64,000 nucleotides of DNA from Aurelia coerulea (Eukaryota > Cnidaria > Scyphozoa > Semaeostomeae > Ulmaridae): contig CM076949.1 in assembly GCA_039566865.1 (NCBI GenBank), positions 18,886,501 to 18,950,500 on the forward strand, written 5' to 3'. The position numbers and the translations under genes were made by a program. Positions 10,100 through 21,274 of this stretch are shown one piece after another (the first letter of the stretch is position 1; the number at the start of each line of letters is the position of its first letter). The notes beneath the pieces are model-generated. The model ran no database searches, had not been told where the DNA came from, and saw only the letters and a program-made list of their open reading frames with translations.

Positions 10100-12494
10100 G
10101 GTAGGTCACCAGTCGAAAATCTACTTTTGAAACTATAAGGTATAAAAAGTGTTACAGTACCCATTTATAGTAAATTTGCCATGCTGATTTCGAATCTTCA
10201 ATCAGAATCTTAATTTGATAATTGGTTTCCATGGAAACGATAAAACAATGCTTTGCAACTGGCGTTGCTTTCGCATATCCCCATTTCATGAATCTACTTA
10301 GGAGCATTGCTTGCTTGGTATCAAATTGTTCCTTAGGGCATGGAGAGTGCAGCAAAGTCATTTCTGTCAATTTAGTGCAATGGGGGGTGAAATGACAGTC
10401 ATACATAATATTTTAAGATTTATGTCATTTGGATTCAGATTTCAAATGCTGACACTGGAAACTCCATATGATACACACAAACTATCAGTGTTTTGCTGCA
10501 CTCTCCATACTCTTAGCTTCAGAATGGTATATAGACATCCTTTCTAGACAGTCAAACAACAAAATGGCGATCTGCGAAACATGCGCACATACAGCAAAAA
10601 GTATGTTTTGAGAAATAGAGCCTTAAAGTTTGTGATGTGAGAATTTTGTAATATAAGATGTAGGTACTCTGTTAAACTTTCCTAATTACACTTAGCAACC
10701 AACACCTTACAAACCTAGTCTGATTCATTCTAAAATTTAGTCCACAAAGCCTTGAAAAAATGTCAAGAAAATGTTCCAGCAATGAAGTGACTCCTTCGCG
10801 GTCTTTTGTTTTTTGCTCTTGAGTCAGGTTCTTGAATTTTAATTGTTTTCTCCTTTTTTTTATTTCTGCAGAGCTTGCTTTTTCTGCTTTAGATAGCCTT
10901 TTGAGACTTGTTTTTCTTGACCTTTCTTCCATATAACTACCAGCCTTTACAGAGAGCACTCTGATGGGACACTTTTAAAAGTTTCACCCAGCATGGAAAA
11001 CTGGCATATCGCTAGTGCCACTGGAGTTCTCAATGGAATTCCTCCTTGCAAATATGGTCTTGGGACACAATTTTCAAATGATGTTATGAAGAGATTTGTT
11101 GGGGTTCTGTGTTTTACCCCTTGAGCACCGCTTCAACAGACCATCATCTATCAAACATTGATACATAACATGGGTGCAAGCTTTCTCCCAATATCTGGGG
11201 GCAAGGTTTCATATGCTCATTATATGGCTCCCAATCTTCTGTCTTCAAGAATGCTTGAATGCCTTCTTTGTCAGGAACAACACCAATGTCCATGTGTGCG
11301 TCCCTGATGGCTTGCCTTGATTCAGCAACAATTACTTTGAAAGTCTCTTTGCTTGCATTTTGAAGCTTTGAGTAATTGTTGGTGTAGGCATTCTGAGGCA
11401 GGTGATTAGGCATGTTCATGGTCCCACTCCACTCACTCACCAACTGGCTTGCACGCAACCTGCTCATCTATTTCCTTTCTGCAGGAAGGACATGAAACCT
11501 GTCCTCTTCAAGAAAAGCCATGGTTTCATGGTAGGAATCTAGCACAAATTGTAGGCCTACTCTGAGTGACAAGTTGGGCAGGCAGGCTAACTTGCTCATT
11601 ATGTATCTTTCAAAAGTAAAAGTTGCATAACAAATAGCAGTCAGCTGTATCTTCTCAGTCCCTTGAAGGCCTCAATGGCTTAGATAACTGTTCTGCTGAT
11701 ATGCCAAAGGCTTCAACTTGAGCTTCTTTGCTGTGGCTGATCCTCACCAAGTAGAATGATATGATGGCCTATTTCTTCCTGTCGCCCTTCCACTGTTTTC
11801 ACATCTTTCTTCGCTGTTCTTCGGCTTAGATTTGCATTTTTCCAATGACCTGTGTATCGATACTTCGTCCTAAATTTAACTTTCTTCATGCTACCAACAA
11901 AATGCACGATTTCAAAGGTTAAAACGTTAAAATCACTAAACTGGACGATTGGCATGTGAATTTCAACCACTCTGAACTATCTGCTCGTTGTTTTGCTTCG
12001 CCATGGCGAAAACAGCTGATTTTGACAGTTGTGTGATTCCTTTCAACCAATCAATGAAGCGATAAATTAGAATTGGCCAATCAGCTTCAGCTACATCAAG
12101 ACTGTCTTTAATTAGTGCTACAGTGCATTGTTTTCTGACCAGTAGCAAGCTCAATTTCATGGCGTAAAGACGAAACCATACAATGAAACGTTTCATGGAT
12201 GGAAAGAGCGTGTTTCGCGCTTTCGAACGGTGTATTGGGCCTGAGCACCTGATGAACACACAGCAAACTGAAACGGGACTGAAACCCACAGTATTTAGGC
12301 AAGACAAGGACACTTTACTACCCCTTTTGGGTTACCTAGGGTCACAAAATGGGGATTTTCACCCCACAAACAATGGTTTTATTCTAAGTAATGTTTATTT
12401 TCGGAAACTATTGTAACTGAAGAACCTTTTTAGCAAAAAAACCAAAATTCAAAATTTTTGGCCGAAACGACGAATTTTCGACTGGTGACCTACC
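10100..12494 (-). mobile_element. DNA transposon with TTAA flanks and a decayed Mutator-like transposase
   Basis: The terminal inverted repeats are perfect over about 21 bp and start GGTAGGTCACCAGTCG. TTAA lies immediately outside both ends (10096-10099 and 12495-12498). The interior encodes fragments of a transposase on the minus strand. TTAA targets are typical of piggyBac and Kolobok, whereas the protein resembles animal transposases labelled Mutator-like, so the superfamily is unresolved. It lies within the long intron of the ShKT gene. Confidence 0.8.
10672..11467 (-). pseudogene. Transposase relic, Mutator-like (DGTWxxRG-type family)
   Basis: Three successive minus-strand blocks resemble this family in the right order. 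The first (about 11144-11467) has MNMPxxLPQNAYxxxxxKL and the following helical segment that normally precedes the catalytic DGTW motif. The second (about 10975-11150) has RCSRGKTQNPNxSLHN...CPKTIF and is interrupted by stops. The third (10672-10959) is the lysine/arginine-rich tail with EEIKKRRKQLKF-like sequence and KDREG. The central catalytic part, including DGTW, is missing: after the first block the frame runs into unrelated sequence. Extra minus-strand frames at 11713-12313 may be N-terminal remains. The gene is clearly inactive. The family assignment is from memory of its conserved blocks, not a search. Confidence 0.62.
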
Positions 12495-12498
12495 TTAA

Positions 12499-13102
12499 CG
12501 AGTGCTTTCATTTGATATATAATTTATTCATATTTGCTGACAACAGCAGTTTATTGTTTCTATGACGTCATCAATCTTTATGACGTCATATTCCTAATGA
12601 ATGAGTAATTTTTGCATGCAAAACTGATGGAATTACCTCAAATATCGATGAAGGTACTTGATTTCATCAATAATATGCGAAATTAATGGTTTTAAATCAT
12701 AATTATTGAGTAAACAATTTTGCATTGAATCAAAATTTCATTATTCAGTTAGTTAATTTATTAGAAACCAAAAATATTTACATGAAATCCTATGAAACTA
12801 CAAATTAATGGTGTCAAGCAGGTATTTGGGTGGTTTTTTGCCAATTTTATCAAGCTATTTGCTAATAATGGGCCCTTTTTTGCAAATACCTCAATTTTCA
12901 CAAATTTGCATTGTTTTTGATTGCCTAGCAACCAATCACGTGACTACTGATTGATTGATGCTATTTTTAGATTCTCCTTTGTTCAATTATGACACAGTTC
13001 AAGTTTCATTGTCATAGCTGTTATACTTGCGGAGAAAAACAGGGGGGGCGAAAAACGCCCCCCCCCGGTAGAAAATCACTTTTTTTACCCGGTTAAAATA
13101 GG
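12499..13102. mobile_element. Probable piggyBac-like end fragment with TGACGTCA palindromes
   Basis: The segment at about 12890-13102 resembles the one at about 21275-21813 (GATTGCCTAGCAACCAATCACGTGAC against GGTTGCCTAGCAATTACTCACGTGAC) and both end AAAATAGGG followed by TTAA. Complemented, the end begins CCCTATTTT after TTAA, like a piggyBac terminus. The opposite end was not found. Two perfect TGACGTCA palindromes lie at 12563-12570 and 12581-12588, and a G-run/C-run pair near 13040-13070. Confidence 0.4.
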
Positions 13103-13106
13103 GTTA

Positions 13107-13675
13107 ACCTTATAACTTGAATTTTAACACTAAATGAACTTAAACTCTACAATTATACCAGGAAACGCATTTGGGGTAATTAATGACCATATAACTTAAA
13201 AGTTTTGACCAAGCAGCCTGCTGAACGCAATAGTGTTGCTTTGAAGCGACTTTATCACTTTTGAGAAGCAAACTAGGTATCTGATGGATGCATGCCATGG
13301 CCTGAAGCACTTCTGTTGCACATTTCTATTCCTAGCAGCCTTAGATATGCTCAATATTATTGGTTATTACAAAATTCAATGTATGACTATCTGTCTCACT
13401 TATGAAATCAGAAAACAGGGCTAAGTATTTTTTTTTCAATCATTTTCGTTGATTTGAACGCAATGGAGAATAATGAATCGTTTGGCTTCGAGGCAGCCAA
13501 TAATTTTGGACTTCTTGCTCCATAAATCAACAACTAGTGATCAGATTTACTAAAACTCGGTGTCAACCCATAATTTGAATCCTCTTCTGTCAAGAATCTT
13601 AAAAACAGAAAAATTGGATTTAAGGCTGCTCCGCAGAAGCCACTCAAACAGCGCACGTGTTTTTTGGACACCCTG
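13107..13675. mobile_element. Partial copy of the TA-flanked CAGGGTGTCC MITE family (M1)
   Basis: The right part matches the full-length copies at 35859, 53553 and 58600 (CTTATAACTTGAATTTTAAC near the left, GGACACCCTG followed by TA at the right end). The left part is absent. The break coincides with TTAA at 13103-13106, the place where full-length relatives read ACTTAACCTTATAA. Confidence 0.75.
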
Positions 13676-13824
13676 TATAGGGTTAAAAAGGTGGGGGTAA
13701 CACTTTATTTTTTATTCTTTGAATTAAATGATTTGAAAGGAACTTGTTGTACTTTAATACAAATTTGCCGTGGACATTTTTTGATATCGTAATTTTATCA
13801 AAATGTTGGCAATTTAATTATTTT

Positions 13825-14070
13825 TGGTTTTCCACTAGGCGAAAAATGTATGTTCTTCCTTCAGAATCCCCTTTGCAATACAACACTGCACCCATGGTTG
13901 CTTTTCTGACGAGTGTATTGCTTCATAATGACATGGAAACTGAATTTGTTCACAGTTTCCATGTCATTATGAAGCAATACACTCGTCAGAAAAGCAACCA
14001 TGGATGCAGTGTTGTGTCGCAAATGGGATTCTGAACGAAGAGCATACATTTTTCACCTAGTGGAAAACCA
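13825..14070. mobile_element. Long near-perfect hairpin (foldback MITE)
   Basis: Arms of about 117 bp start TGGTTTTCCACTAGGCG and end with the complement; they are about 93 percent identical by eye, with a loop of about 10 bases (AATTTGTTCA). Inner parts such as GACGAGTGTATTGCTTC are perfectly paired. Open frames on both strands are arm sequence only. Confidence 0.88.
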
Positions 14071-14649
14071 GTTTAACAAGGATTTTCTTACCAGTTATCC
14101 ACTAGAGCTCATTAAAGTTAGTTGACCGAGATAAGTAGAGATAAGTAGCTAACCCAAGAACTGTATATGCAGGTCTAAAATTAGCCCATTATATTTGGTG
14201 ATTTCGACACATGCGTAAATATATTTTCACTAGGAGAGCAATTACGTGCGTTGGAGTTTCTTTATTCTATTTATAGATTGCCTCTACTTAGCTCCGTCAA
14301 ATAACTTTAAGAATAAACTAAGAATTGATGTTGATTTTTTCTCAATCATTCTGTCAGCAGACAATTGTCTTATGACGGAATTTAGTTGAGGCTATTTGGT
14401 TATAGCTATTTCATTTAAGCACGTTGTGAAAATTAACAACATTTAATCAAATTTACGAGTTACTCCTACAAATTTTTTTTGGCAAACACCATCTGCAGAG
14501 TGGCTACATAAATTCAAAGTGGGAAGATTTTGGTCAGTAAATTCTGCAGTAGGCAAAACCAACTTGTCAAAATTCTGCCCCTCTTGAGCTGGTGTGGTGT
14601 TTTATCCTTTTAATTATCAATTTCCTGAAGCTCAACAGTTTATTAGACT
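14071..14649. other. Intron sequence, nothing recognised
   Basis: No exon, repeat structure or conserved motif was found apart from AT-rich tracts. Confidence 0.4.
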
Positions 14650-15215
14650 GATTACGATGAGTCCCAGTAATCGCTATCCAAAACGAGACTATTACGCCAG
14701 ACCGAGACCGCTTTTACTGGGACTCATAATATTACGGCAATATTTTTGGACTGACTTTTTTCACTTTTGAACGCCCTTGGGAACGAGGCTGCTATACACA
14801 GTCATGTACTAAGTAAACAACCAAATACAACGCCATTAGAACCTCTGCAAATTCGATTGATTGATGTTGACCAACGGAAACTCGAAGCTCAAAGCAGAGT
14901 TTCAAGGAGCTTGGCCGGACAGAATAAAGTCTTATGAACAAGAATACCATGAAAACAGTTTGCGACAATATCAAATTTTGTACGTAGGTACTATTTTGCT
15001 GCTTTCGCTAAGCATTAACTGATTTATTGTGAAGTCTTCAAATCAATGTGTTTCATTTGAAAACTACAAATGTTTATGCTTTTCTGCCTAGGCCCTTATC
15101 GAAACGAGGCAGTCATAGTCATTTCAAAATAATGGCGTTTGATTATGAGTCGTAGTTAGGAGCGTCCGGCAGTATTTCAATAGCGATAACTACGACCATA
15201 TCATCAGTCTAACAG
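14650..15215. mobile_element. Possible MITE with diverged termini
   Basis: The ends share TTAGACTGAT and ATCGCTAT in inverted orientation with mismatches between them. An inner perfect 14-bp inverted pair ATGAGTCCCAGTAA (14658-14671 and about 14714-14727) lies near the left end. No target duplication was identified. Confidence 0.4.
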
Positions 15216-17411
15216 TTTATATGGTTGGTTGTTAAAATTTGGTGTCAATCATTACTTTTTTTATCTCTGCTTACAAAATCAATTCCTCTAATTACAAAAT
15301 AACTGGGTAAAATAACATTCAAAATACTGGGCAAAATAACGTTTAAAGTCAAAATTAAAATATCAAAATTAATTGTATCCTTTAAAATCAAAAACAAGCG
15401 TGACGAAAGAAAAAGAAAAATTCTCTAAAGGCTAAAACGTACAAGTATGATAATTAATTTAAATAAAACGCGACCACGAAATTCATTAGTTGTGCTTCCT
15501 TACCGATGATGATTAGGAAGGACTGAAAAGTGAAGACAACTTGAATACTATCAGGCAGGCATTTCGCAAAATGATTTTGAATCTAGTTTCTCAAAATATT
15601 GTTGAGGGTTAAAGTGCCATTTTCTAGGGATCCAAGCATGTTTTCAAAGAGATGGTCGTAGATGTCAATCATTACTTGATCTTGCTTTAATGATAACACT
15701 TTTAAATGCCCTGATCTTCCCAAGATCCTTTGCAGTCCCATATTGATCTTAGCATAGGTATCAAATGTTTGTAAAACTTTGAAGCTAAATGTGTCAAACG
15801 ATATCTTCCCATTCTTTCAACTGAATTTTCTGCCACGATTAATCATAGATCATGGCCTCAGCTTTCTCAGACAACCACCATCTATAATTCAATTACTTCT
15901 AAAGATTCTGGTAGATAAATAGACTGGGTTTTCATCATCTGTCTGCTTCTATCGGAAGCAAGAAAATTGTCTCCAAATCTTAACCGTCAATCAGAAACAT
16001 AAAGCTCACAAATGAGTTTAAAAATAGTTTGATTTTCGGAGACTCTAGTGTGACATGTGATATAAAGTATATTCAGTTGGAATTTGTTCCTGAATTAATA
16101 TTCCTGAAACTGCTTTTCAGCAAGGTTGGCATGGTTGAAAACAAAGCGATCTACTGTTTTGATGAATGAATTTAATACCTCTGATTGCAGTCAATGATTT
16201 CAAAATAAAAACAGAGTGCGAAGCTTGATGTGCGCCTGCATTGAGGATGTGAAATCTATTCATCAGAAAAGTAAATCGCTTTGTCTTCCTGGAAATATGA
16301 TTAAGTTGTTTCAGGAAATTCAGTGCTGTTGCTTTTTTCAGAATTTGCTAATACAGCATCAGTATTTGGTCCATTTTCCGATTTGGATCAATCGCACAGC
16401 AAAATGATTTATACCAAATGAAAGTTCAAATCTCACAAGTTACGACTTTGAACAATGATGAGTCGCAAATTAATTCAAAAATTGTGACAGTACCATCTCT
16501 AAACAGCGGGTGCATAAGATAAACATCGAGTCTTTGCAAATCTTGCGATTGATCGCGTAAAAAACAGCGTGGTCATTTTCTTTCAAGTGAATTACTCAAG
16601 TGGAAGTTTAGATAATTTGTCACAATCAGAGTTGCGTTTTTGAAACCATTATCATTTCCCCATATACGGCAGTTGCTATATTTCGGTCAGTTTTGAAGAT
16701 CATCAAATTGACAAAATTGTCAACTGAAAAGCTACAAGTTTCTGCTCACTGTAAAAACCTCATAAAAGAAACTGGGAATCAAGAGCCTCCAGGCTGATTT
16801 TGGCAAATTAAGCAACTCAGTAACTTATACGTAAAAACCAATTCTGCCTTGCAAATGAAGCAGGCTCTTACACAAAAGATCAATGAAGATTGAAGCACTT
16901 ATGCAAACCCAGGTATGTGTTATAGATGCTTGGAGCATATGCACAGTGATAGAGTAGAAGTAAATCATTTTTAAATCAATTTCAACAATGTATAATATGT
17001 TTTTGATCCATCCAGTATACTTTCAATCAAGGGAATTAAAGAATAACCGATAGAATCTATCGAGGCTGTTTTGCTGTAATGCATTTAAGAAGCATATCAG
17101 TCTGTTACAGAAAATCACTGCTTCTTTTATGCGGTGTATTACGGCATTGCAATTTTAATTTCAGTTCAAGTCTTTTTTAACATCATGTTGCTTTCTCTCG
17201 ATCAGCTTGCAATCAATGATGCTCTTAACGTTTTCAAAACTTAGATATTTCGTCTCATACATCCTTTATAAAACATAAACATGCTGTAATTCTAAAACGA
17301 ATTATGACATGGAAGTTGCTTATCCTGGAAATATCGATTTATTGCTATTTATTTGAAAGATACTGTGCTAGCTATAAAGCAAATATGGATAGTTGGCGGT
17401 GCAATACTTAC
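15216..17411. other. Long intron sequence (ShKT gene)
   Basis: About 2.2 kb of AT-rich sequence with no transposon ends, tandem repeats or cysteine-rich exons that I could support. A 19-nt AG/GT-bounded segment near 15505 was rejected as an exon. Confidence 0.4.
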
Positions 17412-17468
17412 GTTTCTCCCGGTTGTCCAGCTCATTCTTGAAAACAAAATCCAAAGGGCTTGTGAAGT
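17412..17468 (-). CDS. Linker exon of the secreted multi-ShKT gene
   Basis: A 57-nt minus-strand exon with acceptor TTTGATATAG (ending at 17469) and consensus donor GTAAGT (starting at 17411), phase 1 on both sides. It encodes 19 residues without cysteine (FTSPLDFVFKNELDNREK). This is the expected kind of spacer between a signal peptide and the first module. It lies between the signal-peptide exon (26885) and the first ShKT exon (9494) and joins both in frame. Support comes from the splice signals, the matching phase and the open frame; there is no conserved domain to confirm it. Confidence 0.6.
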
Positions 17469-17682
17469 CTATATCAAATAAGAATAGAGAATTTAAGTTT
17501 GAAATTTAAACAAAATGTCCCTTTCATCTGAAACCAAAATATTTTCCCTCGTCTGCTTTGATATGAGCAACAACAATAACTTCGCAAAATTACTGTTCCC
17601 TGAACATTGAAGCAAAACTATTCTATTGGCAAAATTTTTGCTTGATAGCCAATATGTTCGATCATCAGATATGAAAATTTAC

Positions 17683-17712
17683 CTGCCTTGGATGAGCTGC
17701 TCCTTTTCAAAG
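17683..17712 (-). CDS. Candidate 30-nt serine-rich micro-exon
   Basis: Thirty bases between an AG (ATCCCCATAG) and a GTAAAT donor keep phase 1 on both sides and would add a short basic/serine-rich peptide (LKRSSSSKA) between the signal peptide and the linker exon 214 bases downstream. The acceptor has a weak pyrimidine tract. The phase match may be chance. Confidence 0.3.
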
Positions 17713-17799
17713 CTATGGGGATTTTCTCGAGAATGTTTCTTCATGTAGTGAATTTCTGTCTAGCCTTCGAACAAAGTTGTTGGACACCTGTTCCTGGTC

Positions 17800-18194
17800 A
17801 CGGGGGGGGGGGGATTCTTCCATAGTAAAGGTACCTGGGGATGTGCCGCGAGCAAGGGTATACTTTTTCGGACTTCTAGTCTAGCCAAGGGTATACTTTT
17901 TTGCAATCTTGGCCAGCAACGGTCTAGCTAAGGGTATCATTTTTGACAATATTGGTCTAGCGAACGGTCGTGATATCATATTTGGCACATATTTGACAAT
18001 ATTGGTCGCGAAAATTGTCAAAATTGGTCTAGCCAAGGGTACCATTTTCGCAAAATTTGGTCCAGACAATGGTCAAATTGGTTTAGCCAAGGGTACCATT
18101 TTCGTAAAAATTAGTCTAGCCAACGGTACCCTTTTGAAGATGCTCGCTGCAGACCCCTACCCAAAATTTGGCTAAGAACCCCCCCCCCCCCCGT
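17800..18194. mobile_element. Poly-G/poly-C-bounded element with internal minisatellite and 10-bp TSD
   Basis: It begins ACGGGGGGG and ends CCCCCCCGT. The direct repeat GTTCCTGGTC flanks it at 17790-17799 and 18195-18204. The interior is made of degenerate units of 'GTCTAGCCAAGGGTACCATT' type, roughly 50-60 bp apart. Relatives lie at 51908-52231 and 60804-61207. No coding capacity is seen; the open frames on both strands are repeat sequence. Confidence 0.82.
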
Positions 18195-18529
18195 GTTCCT
18201 GGTCCTTTCTCTCGATGTGAGTTTTATAGTGCGAACAAAACAATTCTACTTGTAGAAAGAATTTCAAGACTGGCATTGGCAGAAATTCAATAGAAGATGA
18301 TTCATCTTATCGATATGATGGAGAATGGAAGTGTTAAACATCACGAAACATGATGCAAAACAAGCTGATGTGAATCAATCTCACTTTTTTGAGACAATGT
18401 ATAAAATGACAAGGTAAGGAAAACCTTTCAATGTGTGCTATTGTTTAAAGAAGCCTATTTCTTACGTCAGGTTTTATCGTAAAGGTATCAACTTTGAGAG
18501 AACTTAGAAAGTGAAGGTGAAATGAAGTT

Positions 18530-18698
18530 GCGTTTTTCAGCGCCAAGCGCTGGGATCGCAGAAATAGAGCAGACCTAATCGAGTCCGCGACCCCTTGTCA
18601 TGACGCTCAAATGATGGGGTCCAACCGGGTATCGAACCAACTCCGCCCGACTATTCTGGCTGCGAAGTCAGAGGATTACACTACTGCGCCACAATACC
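18530..18698 (-). mobile_element. tRNA-derived SINE
   Basis: Read on the minus strand, the head resembles a tRNA with an A-box-like TGGCGCAGTAGTG (complement of 18679-18691) and a B-box GGTTCGATACC (complement of 18628-18638), spaced about 40 bases as in RNA polymerase III internal promoters. A non-tRNA body follows to about 18530. It does not fold as an intact tRNA, so it is called a SINE. The tail and target duplication are unclear. Confidence 0.65.
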
Positions 18699-18844
18699 TT
18701 CTGTGTGATGTGATTGAGCACTTTTTAAGATACTTATTTCGCCTATTCATGAAGGTCTAACCTAATTTAGTACGATATCAGATAGCAATTTTAGCATCCG
18801 GTATCATAAGAAAGATCAGATTTCATAGCCATAGCCTCAGCTTC

Positions 18845-19605
18845 TTTTCATATGTCTTTGCAATTCATGATCCAATAGGATTATCCTGTCTTACTCAGCT
18901 TAGGGTTGGTCTCAGCAAGTTGAATTCCTGCAAATTCAAGCATAATTTTAGGGATACCATAAACCCAATGTGCCCAACAAGCGATGGCATTGAGGATACG
19001 GAGCACTTTTTGTTGCTCTGCCCTTCTTGTGATGTTCAACGACTAAATCTTATCGCTGGAATTGTTGACTTATTACCACCATTTGTACAAATCACCGATC
19101 TTTCAAATTATGCTCTGACACAGCTTTTATTATATGGTGATCAAGACCTTGGTAATGACTTGATTAGAAATATACAAGAGTTGCCTTTACTTTTATTCAC
19201 GAAATTGGTTGGTTTGACTACGATCTGGCGAAGCTTCAGTACCAAGCAACCACCAAATCCCTTTTACGTAAATTTTCTGTTTCCTTGTAAATTCTGTTTC
19301 ACGTTAGATGCCAGGTATGGTTTCTGACCGCAAACTAACGAGAAGAACTGTGTTCGCACCATTTTCATTTCATCGCAAACCTGGCCTGTTATCGAAAGTT
19401 AGACACAATCTAATATAATACCCATTAGGTTTTAATCGTTCGTATGGTACCTAGTTGGCCCTAGTTGTATGTAGTTTAACTTTGCGTGTCTTTTTATTGG
19501 TCATGGAGTAGTCATTGTATTTGCCCCCCCCCCCTTGGGATCGTCTCTGTAGTGTTGTACAGTAACTAGGAAGGTATAGTAGAAAGTAACATTTATTGTA
19601 ACATT
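18845..19605 (+). mobile_element. LINE 3' fragment (same family as 42283-45203)
   Basis: A 5'-truncated copy that starts near the conserved IHDP-GLS--TQLRVGLSKL region. It keeps the C-terminal cysteine/histidine motif (CPTSDGIEDTEHFLLLCPS) in an open frame at 18920-19327 and then the 3' UTR with CCTTGGGATCG-like sequence and a C-run. The last part of the frame diverges from the other copies after the LPLLLF segment, which points to a frameshift. Confidence 0.8.
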
Positions 19606-19870
19606 TTATATGAATGAAGAAAAAGCTTCTTTTGATTTACGCTCGTATTCAAAGCAGTTAGGAATTGTGAACAAAAGAACTTCTCTCGAGCACCAAATAA
19701 AAGCGTGCAAAAGGCAAAAGCTACAACGTGTCTCGAAACTAGTATGGCCAACTACCTTGTGCACGCAGAGATAGATTGTCGAAAGAAGACCAAAGGATAT
19801 ATCCAAAGGGAAGGACAAATCTAAGTATTTGCCTCGGGCATTTTATTGTTTTTCATAAAGCATTGGCTAG
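19606..19870. mobile_element. Diverged half of an AACAAGGG-type MULE MITE
   Basis: Resembles one arm of the MULE-type MITEs (CAAAGCAGTTAGG, TTGTGCACGC, CGAAAGAAGA, GGGCATTTTATT in the same order). The other arm and both termini are not recognisable. Confidence 0.45.
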
Positions 19871-20194
19871 GAGCTGGTTTTTGGGATATACGTTCCTGTG
19901 AACCAATTCGTTCATTCGTTTCATTTAATTCTTTTAAGGAGGGTTGCCCTTCAACAAGTTGGTTTTCAAGGGGCCCAATTGTCCTGAACTCTTACCAAAA
20001 AACCTACTATTTCTGAAAGCAGAAAACAGCAATTTTATGACGATAGAGCTGGGACATAATTCAGAGAAAAAGCAAGATTTAAAGACAAACCATTGACCAC
20101 TGTCTACAAAGGGACATGGCTATCCCTGACCATCTACTTATAAATCCAAATTGAGATTCATAGCGCCATCTTCAAATTTATTTCCAGCAATAGT

Positions 20195-20720
20195 GATACA
20201 AATCTGTTCAAAATGCTGCCGCAAGGATAATTACTAGGACTCGCAAGTACGATCATATCACTCCAGTACTAATAGAACTGCATTGGCTGCCGGTAAAAGA
20301 AAGGATTGACTTCAAGATTTTCCTATTGACATTCAAGGCACTTAACAACATGGCTCCAGCCTACCTGAAAGATATGTTGAGGCTACAAACCAGTGATAGA
20401 TACAGACTGAGGTCAGGGAAATCTGTGGCATTAATAGTCCCAAAGACAAAATTTACATCTCGTGGTGACAGAGCATTTTGTACTGCAGCCCCTAGGCTCT
20501 GGAACAAACTGCCCGTTGAAATTAGAAGATCTCAGAGCGTCCAAACTTTCAAAACAGGATTAAAAACGTTTTTATTTCATAATCATTTTAGCATGTGAAT
20601 GACATTTCTAGCTTTACTTTCTGTAAATTAAGGTTTTTAACACTAAGATGTTCAGCGCTTTAGAATATATGTATATAGATTTTAGCGCTCTATAAGTGCA
20701 TTGTTATTATTATTATTATC
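20195..20720 (+). mobile_element. L2/CR1-like LINE 3' fragment
   Basis: The frame from about 20205 to 20598 encodes the familiar C-terminal block after the reverse transcriptase (LQNAAARIIT...HWLPVKERIDFK...APAYL, LRSG, APRLWNKLPVEIR, FKTGLKTFLF). It is followed by a 3' UTR with GCGCTCTATAAGTGC and a terminal ATT repeat, both characteristic of L2/CR1-type elements. One frame covers the 90 codons from 20326; the upstream part stays similar but lacks a start. Truncated, non-functional. Confidence 0.85.
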
Positions 20721-21274
20721 ACAAATACTTCCTGGGCTAGATTTACGTTCCTATCATGATAATAAGATATTCTAGGATTTGACTGTGCTAAAAGGCTCCT
20801 TCGAATGTCGATATCTCTCTAATAAGTTCAAAATATCGTCACTCCCACTGACCTACTTCGAATTCTTCTATCTTATCTCTAATTTCATATTTTCTTCCAT
20901 TCTCGCAGTGACCACACATAAATTTTGACCACAATATGTTCCTCACAAGGAATTTTTCCTTGTGAAGACAGAATTCCATTGACGTAAAAATAGCATAGCT
21001 TTCTCGTTGACCAAACCCTTTTAGAGTGGATACAACTGGCTATTCAAGCTAGGTTCTATATGTCGAAAGTGGGTTTGCATGAAAAAGTTTAGTCACGTTA
21101 CTGGCTGCAAGCTACCCAGTTTGCCAAGTTCCAGTAAAAAAAACAAACTTTCATTGTTATATGGTAGAGGCCTCATAATCGTTAAACAAAGTAAGCGGCA
21201 ATTCGGCTGGCCAAAGCTTTGGCTAAAGGTACATTACGAATTTTGCATTGTAAGTCAGTAGCTCAATTTTGACC
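20721..21274. other. Unassigned intron sequence
   Basis: No feature supported. A 60-codon frame at 21079-21261 has no recognisable motif. Confidence 0.35.

Noticed and set aside
15505..15525. AG/GT-bounded 19-nt segment on the minus strand
   Set aside because: It does not preserve phase and encodes nothing distinctive.
17881..18175. Repetitive peptide frames (LAKGTIF-type repeats) on both strands
   Set aside because: They are translations of the minisatellite in the poly-G-bounded element; no start or codon evidence.
18617..18698. Possible tRNA gene on the minus strand
   Set aside because: A and B boxes are present but the stems do not pair well and a non-tRNA body follows, so it is called a SINE.
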